Part shown: positions 1 through 8,400 of the stretch, in pieces | Position numbering within the stretch: position 1 is the stretch's first letter | Layout of the letters: every line of letters begins with the position of its first letter | From: Paenibacillus vini | GTDB taxonomy: Bacteria; Bacillota; Bacilli; Paenibacillales; Paenibacillaceae | Length of the DNA stretch: 64,000 bases | NCBI RefSeq assembly: GCF_018403325.1 | Contig: NZ_BOSL01000002.1 | Coordinates: 124,001 to 188,000, forward strand | Direction of reading: 5' to 3' | The notes under the pieces: model-generated | The model's database searches: none | Seen by the model: only the letters and a program-made list of their open reading frames with translations | Told to the model about the DNA's origin: nothing | Position numbers and translations under genes: made by a program

Positions 1-38
1 CACTGGTGCCGGAGGTCTTCTTCGTGGGTGAACGGTAA
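1..38 (+). CDS. murB: UDP-N-acetylenolpyruvoylglucosamine reductase, C-terminal end (partial)
   Basis: The first 38 bases read in frame 3 as LVPEVFFVGER followed by TAA at 36-38. An L-x-PEV-x4-GE tail is typical of the last strand of MurB, and murB normally precedes murA in this kind of cluster. The TTG start of murA lies 17 bases after this stop. Only eleven residues are visible, so the call rests on the tail motif and on position. Confidence 0.6.
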   Translation, partial: LVPEVFFVGER

Positions 39-54
39 ACTCGGAGGTGATACA

Positions 55-1335
55 TTGGACAAATTGGTGATCGAAGGCGGGAGACCCCTATCAGGATCCA
101 TTCGTATCCATGGAGCGAAAAATGCCGCACTGCCGATTATGGCAGCCAGCCTGCTGGCTGAAGGCAAGGTGCAACTTCGAAATGTCCCCCGTCTGCTCGA
201 TATTGACGTCATGCTCGGGATCTTGAACCGTTTGGGCTGCAATGCAGTTCATAAAGACGACACGATTATTGTGGATTCGAGCGGAGCGGATTCCTGTCAT
301 GTGCCGGAAGATTTGATGAAGCAAATGCGTTCCTCCATTTTCCTCATGGGCCCCCTTCTGGCAAGGTTCGGGGAAGTTTGTATCTATCAGCCGGGCGGCT
401 GCGCGATTGGAGAACGGAAGATTGACTTGCACCTGAGAGGCTTGGAGGCTTTAGGAGCAGTCATCGAAGAAAACGATCATCAGATCTGGTGCCGGGCCGC
501 AAAACTGAAGGGGAACGATATTCATCTCGACTTCCCCAGCGTTGGAGCGACGGAGAATATTATGATGGCGGCTGCGCTCGCGGAAGGCACTACGGTGATT
601 ACGAATGCAGCGAGAGAGCCGGAGATACAAGATTTGCAGAACTTTTTAAATGCATTGGGCGGAAATGTGATGGGGGCCGGAACGGATACGATCACGATTC
701 GGGGAGTAGAATCGCTTGAGCCTTGCGATTACGAGATTATTCCCGACCGGATCGTCGCGGGAACCGCGCTGATTGCGGCTGCCGCAACACGCGGAACGGT
801 GACGCTTACCCATTGCAATCCGGCGCACCTGACCTCGCTGTTCCATGTGCTGCGCCGGGCCGGTGTTCAAATCGGATCGTGCGATGATATAATAACCGTA
901 AGCGGCACCGGACGTCCCAAGGCGGTTGAACGGATCGTTACTTCACCGTATCCTTCTTTTCCTACCGATCTGCAGTCTCAGGTGATGGTGCTTCTGTCGC
1001 TTGCCGACGGGATGAGCCTGATGAAAGAGACGGTATTCGAAGGAAGATTCAAACATGTGGATGAGCTGGTGCGGATGGGCGCCGACATATCGGTGGATTT
1101 GAATTCTGCCTTTATCCGCGGAGTACCCCGTTTATACGGCGCTACGGTGGAAGCCACGGATTTGCGGGCGGGAGCCGCTCTCGTCATTGCGGGGTTAGCC
1201 GCGCAAGGCAAGACGGTTGTTGAGCAGATCCATCATATCGACCGCGGCTACGACCGGATCGAGTTGATGTTTCAAAAGCTCGGCGGCGTAATGCACCGGG
1301 AAACCCCGGCATTGAAACAACTGGATTTGGCCTGA
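55..1335 (+). CDS. murA: UDP-N-acetylglucosamine 1-carboxyvinyltransferase
   Basis: MurA transfers enolpyruvate from PEP to UDP-GlcNAc, the first committed step of peptidoglycan synthesis in the cytoplasm. The TTG at 55 is chosen because a GGAGGTG site at 43-49 sits at proper distance and the protein then begins MDKLVIEGGRPLSG, as in the family; a GTG at 28 would add nine residues and include the ribosome site. The 426-residue length is normal. The catalytic Cys is in PGGCAIGERK (about residue 116), and the substrate-binding GAKNAALP motif is near the N-terminus. The gene follows the end of murB and precedes ftsQ, as in Bacillus-type division clusters. Bacillales often carry two MurA paralogues; this looks like the murAA-type copy by position. 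Confidence 0.95.
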   Translation: MDKLVIEGGRPLSGSIRIHGAKNAALPIMAASLLAEGKVQLRNVPRLLDIDVMLGILNRLGCNAVHKDDTIIVDSSGADSCHVPEDLMKQMRSSIFLMGPLLARFGEVCIYQPGGCAIGERKIDLHLRGLEALGAVIEENDHQIWCRAAKLKGNDIHLDFPSVGATENIMMAAALAEGTTVITNAAREPEIQDLQNFLNALGGNVMGAGTDTITIRGVESLEPCDYEIIPDRIVAGTALIAAAATRGTVTLTHCNPAHLTSLFHVLRRAGVQIGSCDDIITVSGTGRPKAVERIVTSPYPSFPTDLQSQVMVLLSLADGMSLMKETVFEGRFKHVDELVRMGADISVDLNSAFIRGVPRLYGATVEATDLRAGAALVIAGLAAQGKTVVEQIHHIDRGYDRIELMFQKLGGVMHRETPALKQLDLA

Positions 1336-1349
1336 TCCAAGCCTTGGTC

Positions 1350-1369
1350 CCCTCCTGATGGAGGGGATA
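1350..1369 (+). terminator. Hairpin after murA, possible weak terminator
   Basis: A CCCCTCC stem pairs with GGAGGGG around a four-base loop just after the murA stop. There is no clean T run behind it, so it may be an attenuating or RNA-stabilising hairpin rather than a full terminator. Confidence 0.4.
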
Positions 1370-1379
1370 CGGGCTTTAT

Positions 1380-1536
1380 TAAGATATCAGAAGGTATGAA
1401 CTTCGGGGTATTATCTGCCTGATATCGGAAGAAAAACTTCCTCTAAACGCGGTCTGGCTTCCATGAAAGTACGTCGATAGACGTTTTTCTTATTAGCATG
1501 GACAATCGATGAACGGAGCACAGATCTTATAAGTTC
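1380..1536. other. Non-coding stretch between murA and the MITE-like repeat
   Basis: No credible gene. It holds an inverted pair GATATCAG (1383-1390) and CTGATATC (1420-1427), and a small ACGTC/GACGT hairpin followed by a T run at about 1472-1490. With the adjoining repeat this makes a 400-base gap inside an otherwise tight division cluster. The short palindromes suggest it is also repeat-derived. Confidence 0.4.
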
Positions 1537-1707
1537 TTGTTCAAAAAGTCGACTTTTCAGCACCGAGAAGGTTGGATGAAGGAGGGACTGAGGAGCGGCG
1601 CGTAGGCAAAACCTACGTGAGCACCGGAAGGCCCGCCTGAATTCAAGATTCGATGTCGGTTAAGGGCCCTGAAATGCTTCGTGATCAAAAGGTGACTTTT
1701 TGAACAA
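1537..1707. repeat. MITE-like inverted-repeat element upstream of ftsQ
   Basis: The ends are imperfect inverted repeats of about 30 bp: the left end begins TTGTTCAAAAAGTC and the complement of the right end begins TTGTTCAAAAAGTC as well, with CTTTT and CAC-GA-AG blocks continuing the match. The interior has a perfect CGTAGG/CCTACG hairpin at 1601-1617 and no open frame. The right end stops 28 bases before the ftsQ start. The structure fits a non-autonomous miniature element or an extragenic palindromic repeat. No target duplication was recognised. Copy number elsewhere in the genome cannot be seen here. Confidence 0.6.
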
Positions 1708-1735
1708 CCTCTATAAACTATATCGGAGAAATATT

Positions 1736-2503
1736 ATGCCAAAAGCTAACGTGCCTATCCTTAAAGAGCCCAAGCCGAAAAAGAAAAGCAGCCGGAAAGT
1801 GGCGGTAGTTTTATTCCTGCTGGTGCTTATCCTGCTTTGCGTGTTGTTTTTTCGTTCGTCTTTAAGCAAAATTTCGGAAATTGCTTTCGAAGGAAATCTG
1901 TATCAGTCCGACCAGGAACTGCTTGAGATTTCCGGGTTGAAGGCGGGTGCCCCGTTTTTTGGGACAAGCGCCTCCAAAATTGAGGACAAGCTTACGAAAG
2001 TGCCGTCGATCGAAGAAGTTACCGTGGACAAGTCTTTTCCGGGCAGCATTAAAATTACGGTTCGGGAATACCCGGTCGTCGCCTATGAGCTCTCCGCGGA
2101 AGGCAGCTTAAACGGCTTGTTGGCAAACGGAACGAAGATCAATCTGAAGAACGGGTCCATGCCGATCGAAAAACCGATTTTGACCGGCTGGTCCGGGGAT
2201 GATCCTAATCTAGCAAAATTATGCGCTACTTTGGCCAAAATTCCGGATTCCCTGATTTCGGAAATTTCGGAAATTACGCCGTCGCCTTCCGTGTCTTATC
2301 CCGACCGGATCAAAATGTATACCAGGTCGCATTTCGAGATCATTTCCGCGATCTCTGTCCTGCCTGACAAAGCGGAGTACATGAACCTGATCATGGATTC
2401 CCAGGATCCCGGGACGCTGACCTTGCTCGAGGCCGATAGCTATCTGCCTTATGCGCCCTCCGGGGAGGAGACGGAAGGTGAAAATGATACTACTCATGAG
2501 TGA
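1736..2503 (+). CDS. ftsQ: Cell division protein FtsQ/DivIB
   Basis: Single-pass membrane division protein, part of the DivIB-DivIC-FtsL complex at the septum. ATG 1736 is chosen because CGGAGA lies 7 bases upstream; a TTG at 1700 would start inside the upstream repeat. The 255-residue protein has a Lys-rich cytoplasmic start, one hydrophobic segment (about residues 22-38), then a POTRA-like domain (KISEIAFEGN...LLEISGL) and the FtsQ domain (SFPGSIKITVREYPVVAYEL). It lies between murA and ftsA. The repeat just upstream may carry or disturb its promoter. Confidence 0.9.
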   Translation: MPKANVPILKEPKPKKKSSRKVAVVLFLLVLILLCVLFFRSSLSKISEIAFEGNLYQSDQELLEISGLKAGAPFFGTSASKIEDKLTKVPSIEEVTVDKSFPGSIKITVREYPVVAYELSAEGSLNGLLANGTKINLKNGSMPIEKPILTGWSGDDPNLAKLCATLAKIPDSLISEISEITPSPSVSYPDRIKMYTRSHFEIISAISVLPDKAEYMNLIMDSQDPGTLTLLEADSYLPYAPSGEETEGENDTTHE

Positions 2504-2689
2504 CAAACAATGATAAAATACATTTTATGGGCTAGTTTCCTATCCCCCTCTTTTCTCTGATTCTATGCAAAACTTGGAAGTAAAAAATTTGTAGAAAAAA
2601 GAGGGAAAGGTTAAGCCGCGTTGAATAAGTAGAGAGTGCATTTTACAAACGTCATTATATTTTTATGGGAAATAGGAGGTGCCAGGGGC

Positions 2690-3937
2690 TTGAGCAACAA
2701 TGACATCATTGTTAGTTTGGACATCGGTACATCCAAAGTTCGTGCTATTATTGGGGAAATTAGTAATGGAACCTTTAATATTATTGGGGTTGGATCTGCC
2801 GACTCGGAAGGAATTCGCAAAGGCGCGATTGTAGATATTGACCAGACGGTTCTCTCGATCCGTAATGCAGTGGATCATGCGGAACGTATGGTGGGTATTC
2901 AAATATCGGAAGTGTACGTCGGCATTTCGGGAAATCATATCGGACTCCAAACGAGCCATGGAGTTGTAGCCGTACAAAATGAAGACCGGGAAATCGGAGA
3001 AGACGATATCGATCGGGTTCTGAAGGCAGCCGAGGTGATTGCGCTTCCTCCGGAACGGGAAATTATAGACGTCGTCGCCAAGCAGTACGTGGTTGACGGG
3101 TTAGAAGGAATTCAGGATCCCCGCGGAATGATCGGGGTTCGCCTGGAGGTCGAAGCGACCATCATTACCGGTGCCAAAACGGCGATACATAATTTGCTTC
3201 GCTGTGTGGAAAAATCCGGACTTAAGGTGCGGGATCTTGTTCTTCTGTCGTTGGGTTCGGGTCAATTGGCTCTATCCAAGGACGAAAAGACGATGGGTTC
3301 GGTACTGGTGGACATCGGCGCCGGTTCCACAACAATCGCGGTATTCGAAAGCGGCACGATTGTAGCTACATCCACGCTTCCGATTGGGGGAGAATTTATA
3401 ACGAACGATATCGCGTACGGCCTACGTACGCTGACTGACCAGGCGGAGAAGGTGAAGCTGAAGTATGGCTGCGCGTCCATGGAGGATGCGGCGCCGGACG
3501 TCACTTTCAAGGTAACACGCATTGGCAGCAATGTGGATAAGGAATTTACCCAAGAGGATCTTTCCGCGATAGCGGAGCCTCGGGTACAGGAAATATTCCA
3601 AATGATCGGCCAGGAAGTCAAACGACTCGGTTACAACGAACAGCCTGGAGGTTATATACTTACGGGAGGTACCGTCTCCATGCCGGGTTTGCTGAAGATT
3701 GCCCAGCAAGAACTGGCCGCTTCCGTGCGGATCGCCGTTCCCGATTATATCGGGGTGCGTGATCCGGGATTTACCGGAGGCGTGGGGATCCTTTATAAGG
3801 TGATCAAGAACATCCGAATCCGGAATGCAAGCCCGAAGAAAACGGCGAATCGGCCGAAACCCGCGGGACCGCAGGAAACGGTTGGGAAGACAGGCGTTAT
3901 GGAACGCCTTAAGAAATTATTCAGCGAATTTATATAA
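2690..3937 (+). CDS. ftsA: Cell division protein FtsA
   Basis: Actin-like ATPase that tethers FtsZ filaments to the membrane. The TTG at 2690 is preferred: AGGAGGT at 2674-2680 is ideally placed and the protein then starts MSNNDIIVSLDIGTSKVRAII, the family N-terminus. The GTG at 2636 adds 18 unlikely residues. Length is 415 residues. Actin-type phosphate loops are visible (DIGTSKVRAIIGE; DIGAGSTTIAVF; ILTGGTVSMPG). The C-terminal amphipathic helix MERLKKLFSEFI is the expected membrane-targeting sequence. The 187-base gap from ftsQ contains an AT-rich perfect palindrome at 2513-2528 and may hold an ftsAZ promoter. ftsZ follows after 54 bases. Confidence 0.95.
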   Translation: MSNNDIIVSLDIGTSKVRAIIGEISNGTFNIIGVGSADSEGIRKGAIVDIDQTVLSIRNAVDHAERMVGIQISEVYVGISGNHIGLQTSHGVVAVQNEDREIGEDDIDRVLKAAEVIALPPEREIIDVVAKQYVVDGLEGIQDPRGMIGVRLEVEATIITGAKTAIHNLLRCVEKSGLKVRDLVLLSLGSGQLALSKDEKTMGSVLVDIGAGSTTIAVFESGTIVATSTLPIGGEFITNDIAYGLRTLTDQAEKVKLKYGCASMEDAAPDVTFKVTRIGSNVDKEFTQEDLSAIAEPRVQEIFQMIGQEVKRLGYNEQPGGYILTGGTVSMPGLLKIAQQELAASVRIAVPDYIGVRDPGFTGGVGILYKVIKNIRIRNASPKKTANRPKPAGPQETVGKTGVMERLKKLFSEFI

Positions 3938-3991
3938 GGATTATTACGATGGACGGGCCATCCATGCACAATGAGGGGGAGATGGAAGAGT

Positions 3992-5113
3992 ATGTTGGAA
4001 TTTGATTTTGAAATGGAGAGCTTGGCTCAAATAAAAGTCATCGGTTGCGGCGGCGGCGGTAGCAATGCCGTCAACCGGATGATCGAGAACGGTGTTCAGG
4101 GGGTTGAGTTCATTACGGTGAACACGGACGCCCAAGCACTGCATTTGGCCAAATCCGAACATAAGCTGCAGATTGGCGATAAATTAACGCGCGGACTCGG
4201 GGCCGGTGCCAACCCGGAAGTCGGGAAGAAGGCCGCTGAGGAATCGCGCGATTTGATCGCAAACACGCTGAAGGGCGCCGATATGGTGTTCGTGACAGCC
4301 GGAATGGGCGGCGGTACGGGTACCGGTGCTGCGCCGGTTATTGCGGAAATTGCCAGAGAATGCGGCGCGCTTACCGTTGGCGTCGTCACGCGTCCGTTCA
4401 CTTTCGAGGGACGCAAACGCTCCTCGCAAGCCGATATCGGAATTGAGGCGTTAAAAGAAAAGGTAGATACGTTAATCGTCATTCCGAACGACCGACTTTT
4501 GGAAATCGTCGACAAGAAAACGCCGATGCTGGAAGCGTTCCGTGAAGCGGATAACGTACTTCGTCAGGCTGTTCAGGGCATTTCCGACCTGATCGCCGTA
4601 CCGGGCTTGATCAACCTCGACTTTGCCGACGTTAAGACCATCATGACCGAGCGGGGTTCCGCACTCATGGGTATCGGATATGCAACCGGCGAGAATCGTG
4701 CGGCTGAGGCTGCTCGCAAAGCGATCATGAGCCCGCTGCTCGAAACGTCAATCGAGGGTGCACGCGGTGTAATTATGAACATTACCGGCGGAGCAAACCT
4801 GTCGTTGTATGAAGTAAATGAAGCGGCAGAAATCGTAATTTCGGCTTCCGATCCGGAAGTGAATATGATCTTCGGTGCCATCATCGACGAGAACATGAAG
4901 GAAGATATCAAGGTAACGGTGATTGCTACCGGCTTTGAGCACAAGGCTCCGCCGATGTTACCGGGCCGCAAACCTGCTGCTGCAGGCACAACCGAACAAC
5001 CGCAGGAGAACCGCAATACGTCTTCTTCACTCAGACCGTTCGGGAACCAGCCAAGCGGGGATCAGTTGGACATCCCTACTTTCCTCCGGAATCGTCGGAA
5101 CAATAACGAATAA
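3992..5113 (+). CDS. ftsZ: Cell division protein FtsZ
   Basis: Tubulin-like GTPase that forms the Z ring. ATG 3992 gives the family start [18 protein letters not shown]; an ATG at 3971 overlaps the GGGGGAGA ribosome site. The 373-residue protein has the GTP-binding [12 protein letters not shown] signature, the NTD-x-QAL T3 region and the T7 loop [12 protein letters not shown] Gln/Asn/Pro-rich linker precedes a conserved C-terminal peptide ([15 protein letters not shown]) that binds FtsA and SepF. The ftsA-ftsZ pair ends in a strong terminator. The sporulation genes that usually follow start only after a pullulanase gene. Confidence 0.97.
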   Translation: MLEFDFEMESLAQIKVIGCGGGGSNAVNRMIENGVQGVEFITVNTDAQALHLAKSEHKLQIGDKLTRGLGAGANPEVGKKAAEESRDLIANTLKGADMVFVTAGMGGGTGTGAAPVIAEIARECGALTVGVVTRPFTFEGRKRSSQADIGIEALKEKVDTLIVIPNDRLLEIVDKKTPMLEAFREADNVLRQAVQGISDLIAVPGLINLDFADVKTIMTERGSALMGIGYATGENRAAEAARKAIMSPLLETSIEGARGVIMNITGGANLSLYEVNEAAEIVISASDPEVNMIFGAIIDENMKEDIKVTVIATGFEHKAPPMLPGRKPAAAGTTEQPQENRNTSSSLRPFGNQPSGDQLDIPTFLRNRRNNNE

Positions 5114-5138
5114 TCTATATAATCAAAAGTCTTCCCCG

Positions 5139-5175
5139 AAGACCTCTTCCCTGTATTGGGAGGAGGTCTTTTTTT
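5139..5175 (+). terminator. Terminator of ftsAZ
   Basis: A 13-bp stem (5139-5151 with 5158-5170, one mismatch) has a six-base loop and is followed by seven T residues. Confidence 0.9.
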
Positions 5176-5228
5176 CTTTTCCGGCATCCCGGTAATGGCA
5201 GGTGGCCTGGCGTGAAGTATTTAGAGAA

Positions 5229-5257
5229 TTGACGAATAAGGAATCGATATGTTATAT
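5229..5257 (+). promoter_or_regulatory. SigA-type promoter of the pullulanase gene
   Basis: TTGACG (5229-5234) and TTATAT (5252-5257) are separated by 17 bases. The site lies just after the ftsZ terminator and ahead of the cre-like site and the pullulanase start. Confidence 0.6.
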
Positions 5258-5260
5258 ATT

Positions 5261-5275
5261 ATGCAAACGGTTTCA
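5261..5275 (+). promoter_or_regulatory. CcpA-type cre operator
   Basis: ATGCAAACGGTTTCA matches the cre consensus WTGNAANCGNWNNCW at every fixed position. It lies at about the transcription start of the promoter at 5229-5257, where CcpA binding would block initiation. Carbon catabolite repression of a pullulanase makes biological sense. A LacI-family maltose regulator could use a similar site. Confidence 0.65.
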
Positions 5276-5400
5276 TTATTTAGCAATTAGACTTGTCCGC
5301 TATTACAGGATAGAGAGGAGGAGAATAGTGCTGATTGCGCAAACGATTGCGCAACTTGGAGATTGAACATTCTATTCGCATAAACAGGAGGCCGGATAAA

Positions 5401-8400
5401 ATGAAGCTAGGGAAGAAGAGAAAAGGAAAAGTCATTTTTTCATTTTTTATGATACTCTCATTACTGTTCAGTTCCGCTGGGTTAAGTTTAGCTGCAGAGG
5501 AAGCTCCTGACGTTCCAGAAGAAAGCGCAGCCTCGCTAAGTGGCGTCGCGACTGAAGTGCCTGCCGGACATGTCCGGATCCACTACAACGGGAATACGGA
5601 CGGAACGGGGATATGGTTATGGGGTGATGTAGCGGAGCCTTCGCAAAACTGGTCTTCCGGTGCAAGCGCCTTCAATCCTGATCAAGCCGACAGTTATGGA
5701 TATTACCTCGATATCAAGCTTAGCGAAGGTGCGAAGAAGGTCGGATTTCTTGTAGTACACCGAACTACGGGAGAGAAGGAGGGAGGCGACAAAAACCTGA
5801 CCCTGTCCTCCTCGGCCATGAACGAGGTCTGGATCAAGGCGGGTTCGGATCAAGTCTACTCGTATGAACCTGTAGATTTGCCTGCAAACACGGTCCGGAT
5901 TCATTACTCCCGCGATGACCAGAATTATGGCACCTACGGTCTTTGGTTATGGGGGGACGTGCTGGCACCTACCGAAGATTGGCCAAAGGGGGCGGTTCCT
6001 TTTGTCGCAGAGCAAACTGACCGTTATGGCGCCTATGTGGATGTTCCGCTCCAGCCGGAAGCCAAAAAGATAGGTTTCCTGGTCGTCAACCGCAATAATG
6101 GAGACGAGAAGGACGGCGGTGACAAATCGTTTAGCCTAATGGATCGGTACAACCGCTTATGGATTAAGCAAGGCGACAACAATGTCTATGTCTCTCCTTA
6201 CGGGGAAGTTCCGGTAGGACTCGTATCTGCAGAGGTCTTGTCCGAAAGTAAACTTTTACTGGGCTTTACCATGACGGATGGACTGGAACCAGATGCCTTG
6301 AAGGATGAACTTGTGATTAAGGATAGCCAAGGAGCAGAAGTTAAAGTCAATCAAGTAAACATAACGAGCACTACGTCGGTTGAAGCGGAAGTATCCGGCG
6401 CAAGTCTGCTTGAGCATCTTCCTCTGAGCGTGACCTATTCCGGAAAGACGGTTACGGCTTCAACTAGTTGGAGAATGCTGGATGAGATGTTTTATTACGA
6501 CGGAGACGATCTGGGGGCGACTTACCACGACGGCGGCGTAACGTTCAAACTTTGGTCCCCGACCGCCAGCTCCGTTACGGCAAGCGTCTATGACAAAGAC
6601 GATTCGACGCGTTACATAGGCAGCATCGACCTGGTTCGGGGAGACCAGGGGGTGTGGGCGGCGGAGGCGTCTCCTGCCGACTTTCAGACCTCCGATTTGA
6701 AGGGATACTTCTACCAGTACTTTGTCACGAATCAAGGAGTAACAAAGGCTGTGCTCGATCCGTATGCCAAATCCATGGCGCCATTTCGAGTGGATACGAA
6801 CGGTAAGCCCGGTCCTGATGGTGATATCGTCGGTAAGGCGGCCATCGTAGACTTGAGCGACACGAATCCCGAAGGATATGACTTTGCTCAAATTGACGGC
6901 TATGAGAAGCGGGAGGATGCTGTCGTTTGGGAAATTCATGTAAGGGACTTTACTTCCGATCCTTCCATTGAAGGCGATTTGAACGGAAAATGGGGCTCAT
7001 ATAAAGCGTTCGGCGATAAACTGGATTATTTAAAATCGCTGGGAGTCACCCACGTTCAATTGCTCCCCGTTATGGCATGGTATTACGGGGACGAGATGAA
7101 CATGGAAGAGAGAGAACTCGATTATTCGACACAAGGCAATGAATACAACTGGGGATATGATCCGCACAATTATTTTTCACCGGATGGAGCTTATTCCGAG
7201 AACCCTGCAGACCCGCAGCTACGGATCGAAGAATTGAAAGGCATGATCGATGCCACTCATGAAGCGGGAATGGGCGTTATTCTTGATGTGGTCTATACCC
7301 ATATGGCCAAAGCCGACTTCTTGAACGACATCGTGCCGGACTATTATGCCTGGAAAGACGCCAACGGAAATAATGTCGGCGGCTTCGGCAACAACCTGGC
7401 AACTAACCACAAGATGGCCGAAAAATTAATGGTGGACTCCGTCAAGTACTGGTTCGATGAGTATAAAATTGACGGCATACGCTGGGATATGATGGGCGAT
7501 GCCACTTATGAAGCCGTTCAGAACGCCTACGACGAAGCCGTCAAGATCAATCCGGATGTCCTCTTTATCGGGGAAGGCTGGCGGACATTCAGCGGCGGGA
7601 TTGCGGAACCGGCTCTGGAAGGGCATGGAGCAACCCAAGACTGGATGAACAAAACGGATAATGTCGGCGTATTCTCGGATGAAATCCGGAATGAATTGAA
7701 GTCCGGCTTCGGTTCGGAGGGAGAACCAAGATTTATTACCGGCGGTGCAAGGCCGATTGAAACGATATTCAATAACATCAAGGCTCAGCCTTCCAATACG
7801 CCGGCGGACGATCCCGGAGATATGGTGTCCTATATCGAGGCTCATGACAATCTGCCGCTCTATGACGTCATCGCTCAGTCTATCAAAAAGGATCCGGCCG
7901 TTCCGGCCAATGATCTGGAAATCCATAAGCGCATCCGCTTGGGGAATCTGCTGATTATGACTTCGCAGGGAACGGCGTTCCTTCATGCGGGGCAGGAATA
8001 CGGACGAACCAAGCAGTGGAAAGGGGAAGGCTTGCCTGAGCAAAAATATCATGAACTGAAAGATGAGTCCGGCAATGCCTTCGGCTATTTCGTTCATGAT
8101 TCCTATGATTCTTCCGATGCGGTCAATATGTTCGACTGGACCAAAGCGACGGATGCGGAGAAATTCCCTGTCAATCATGTCACAAGGGAGTATACGAGAG
8201 GACTGATCGAGCTGAGAAAGTCGACCAATGCCTTTACGTTGGGCGATATGAAGCTTGTAGATCAGAATGTCACGCTGATCCAGTCGCCTGAAATGGCCGT
8301 CGACAGCGATCTGCTCATCGCATACAAAAACAAAGCAACTGATGGCAGCGGAAATTACTATGTATTCGTGAACGCGGACAGTAAGCCGAGAACGCTGAGC

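Noticed and set aside
1472-1490. Intrinsic terminator between murA and the MITE-like repeat
   Set aside because: The stem is only five base pairs of mixed composition; recorded as part of the non-coding stretch instead.
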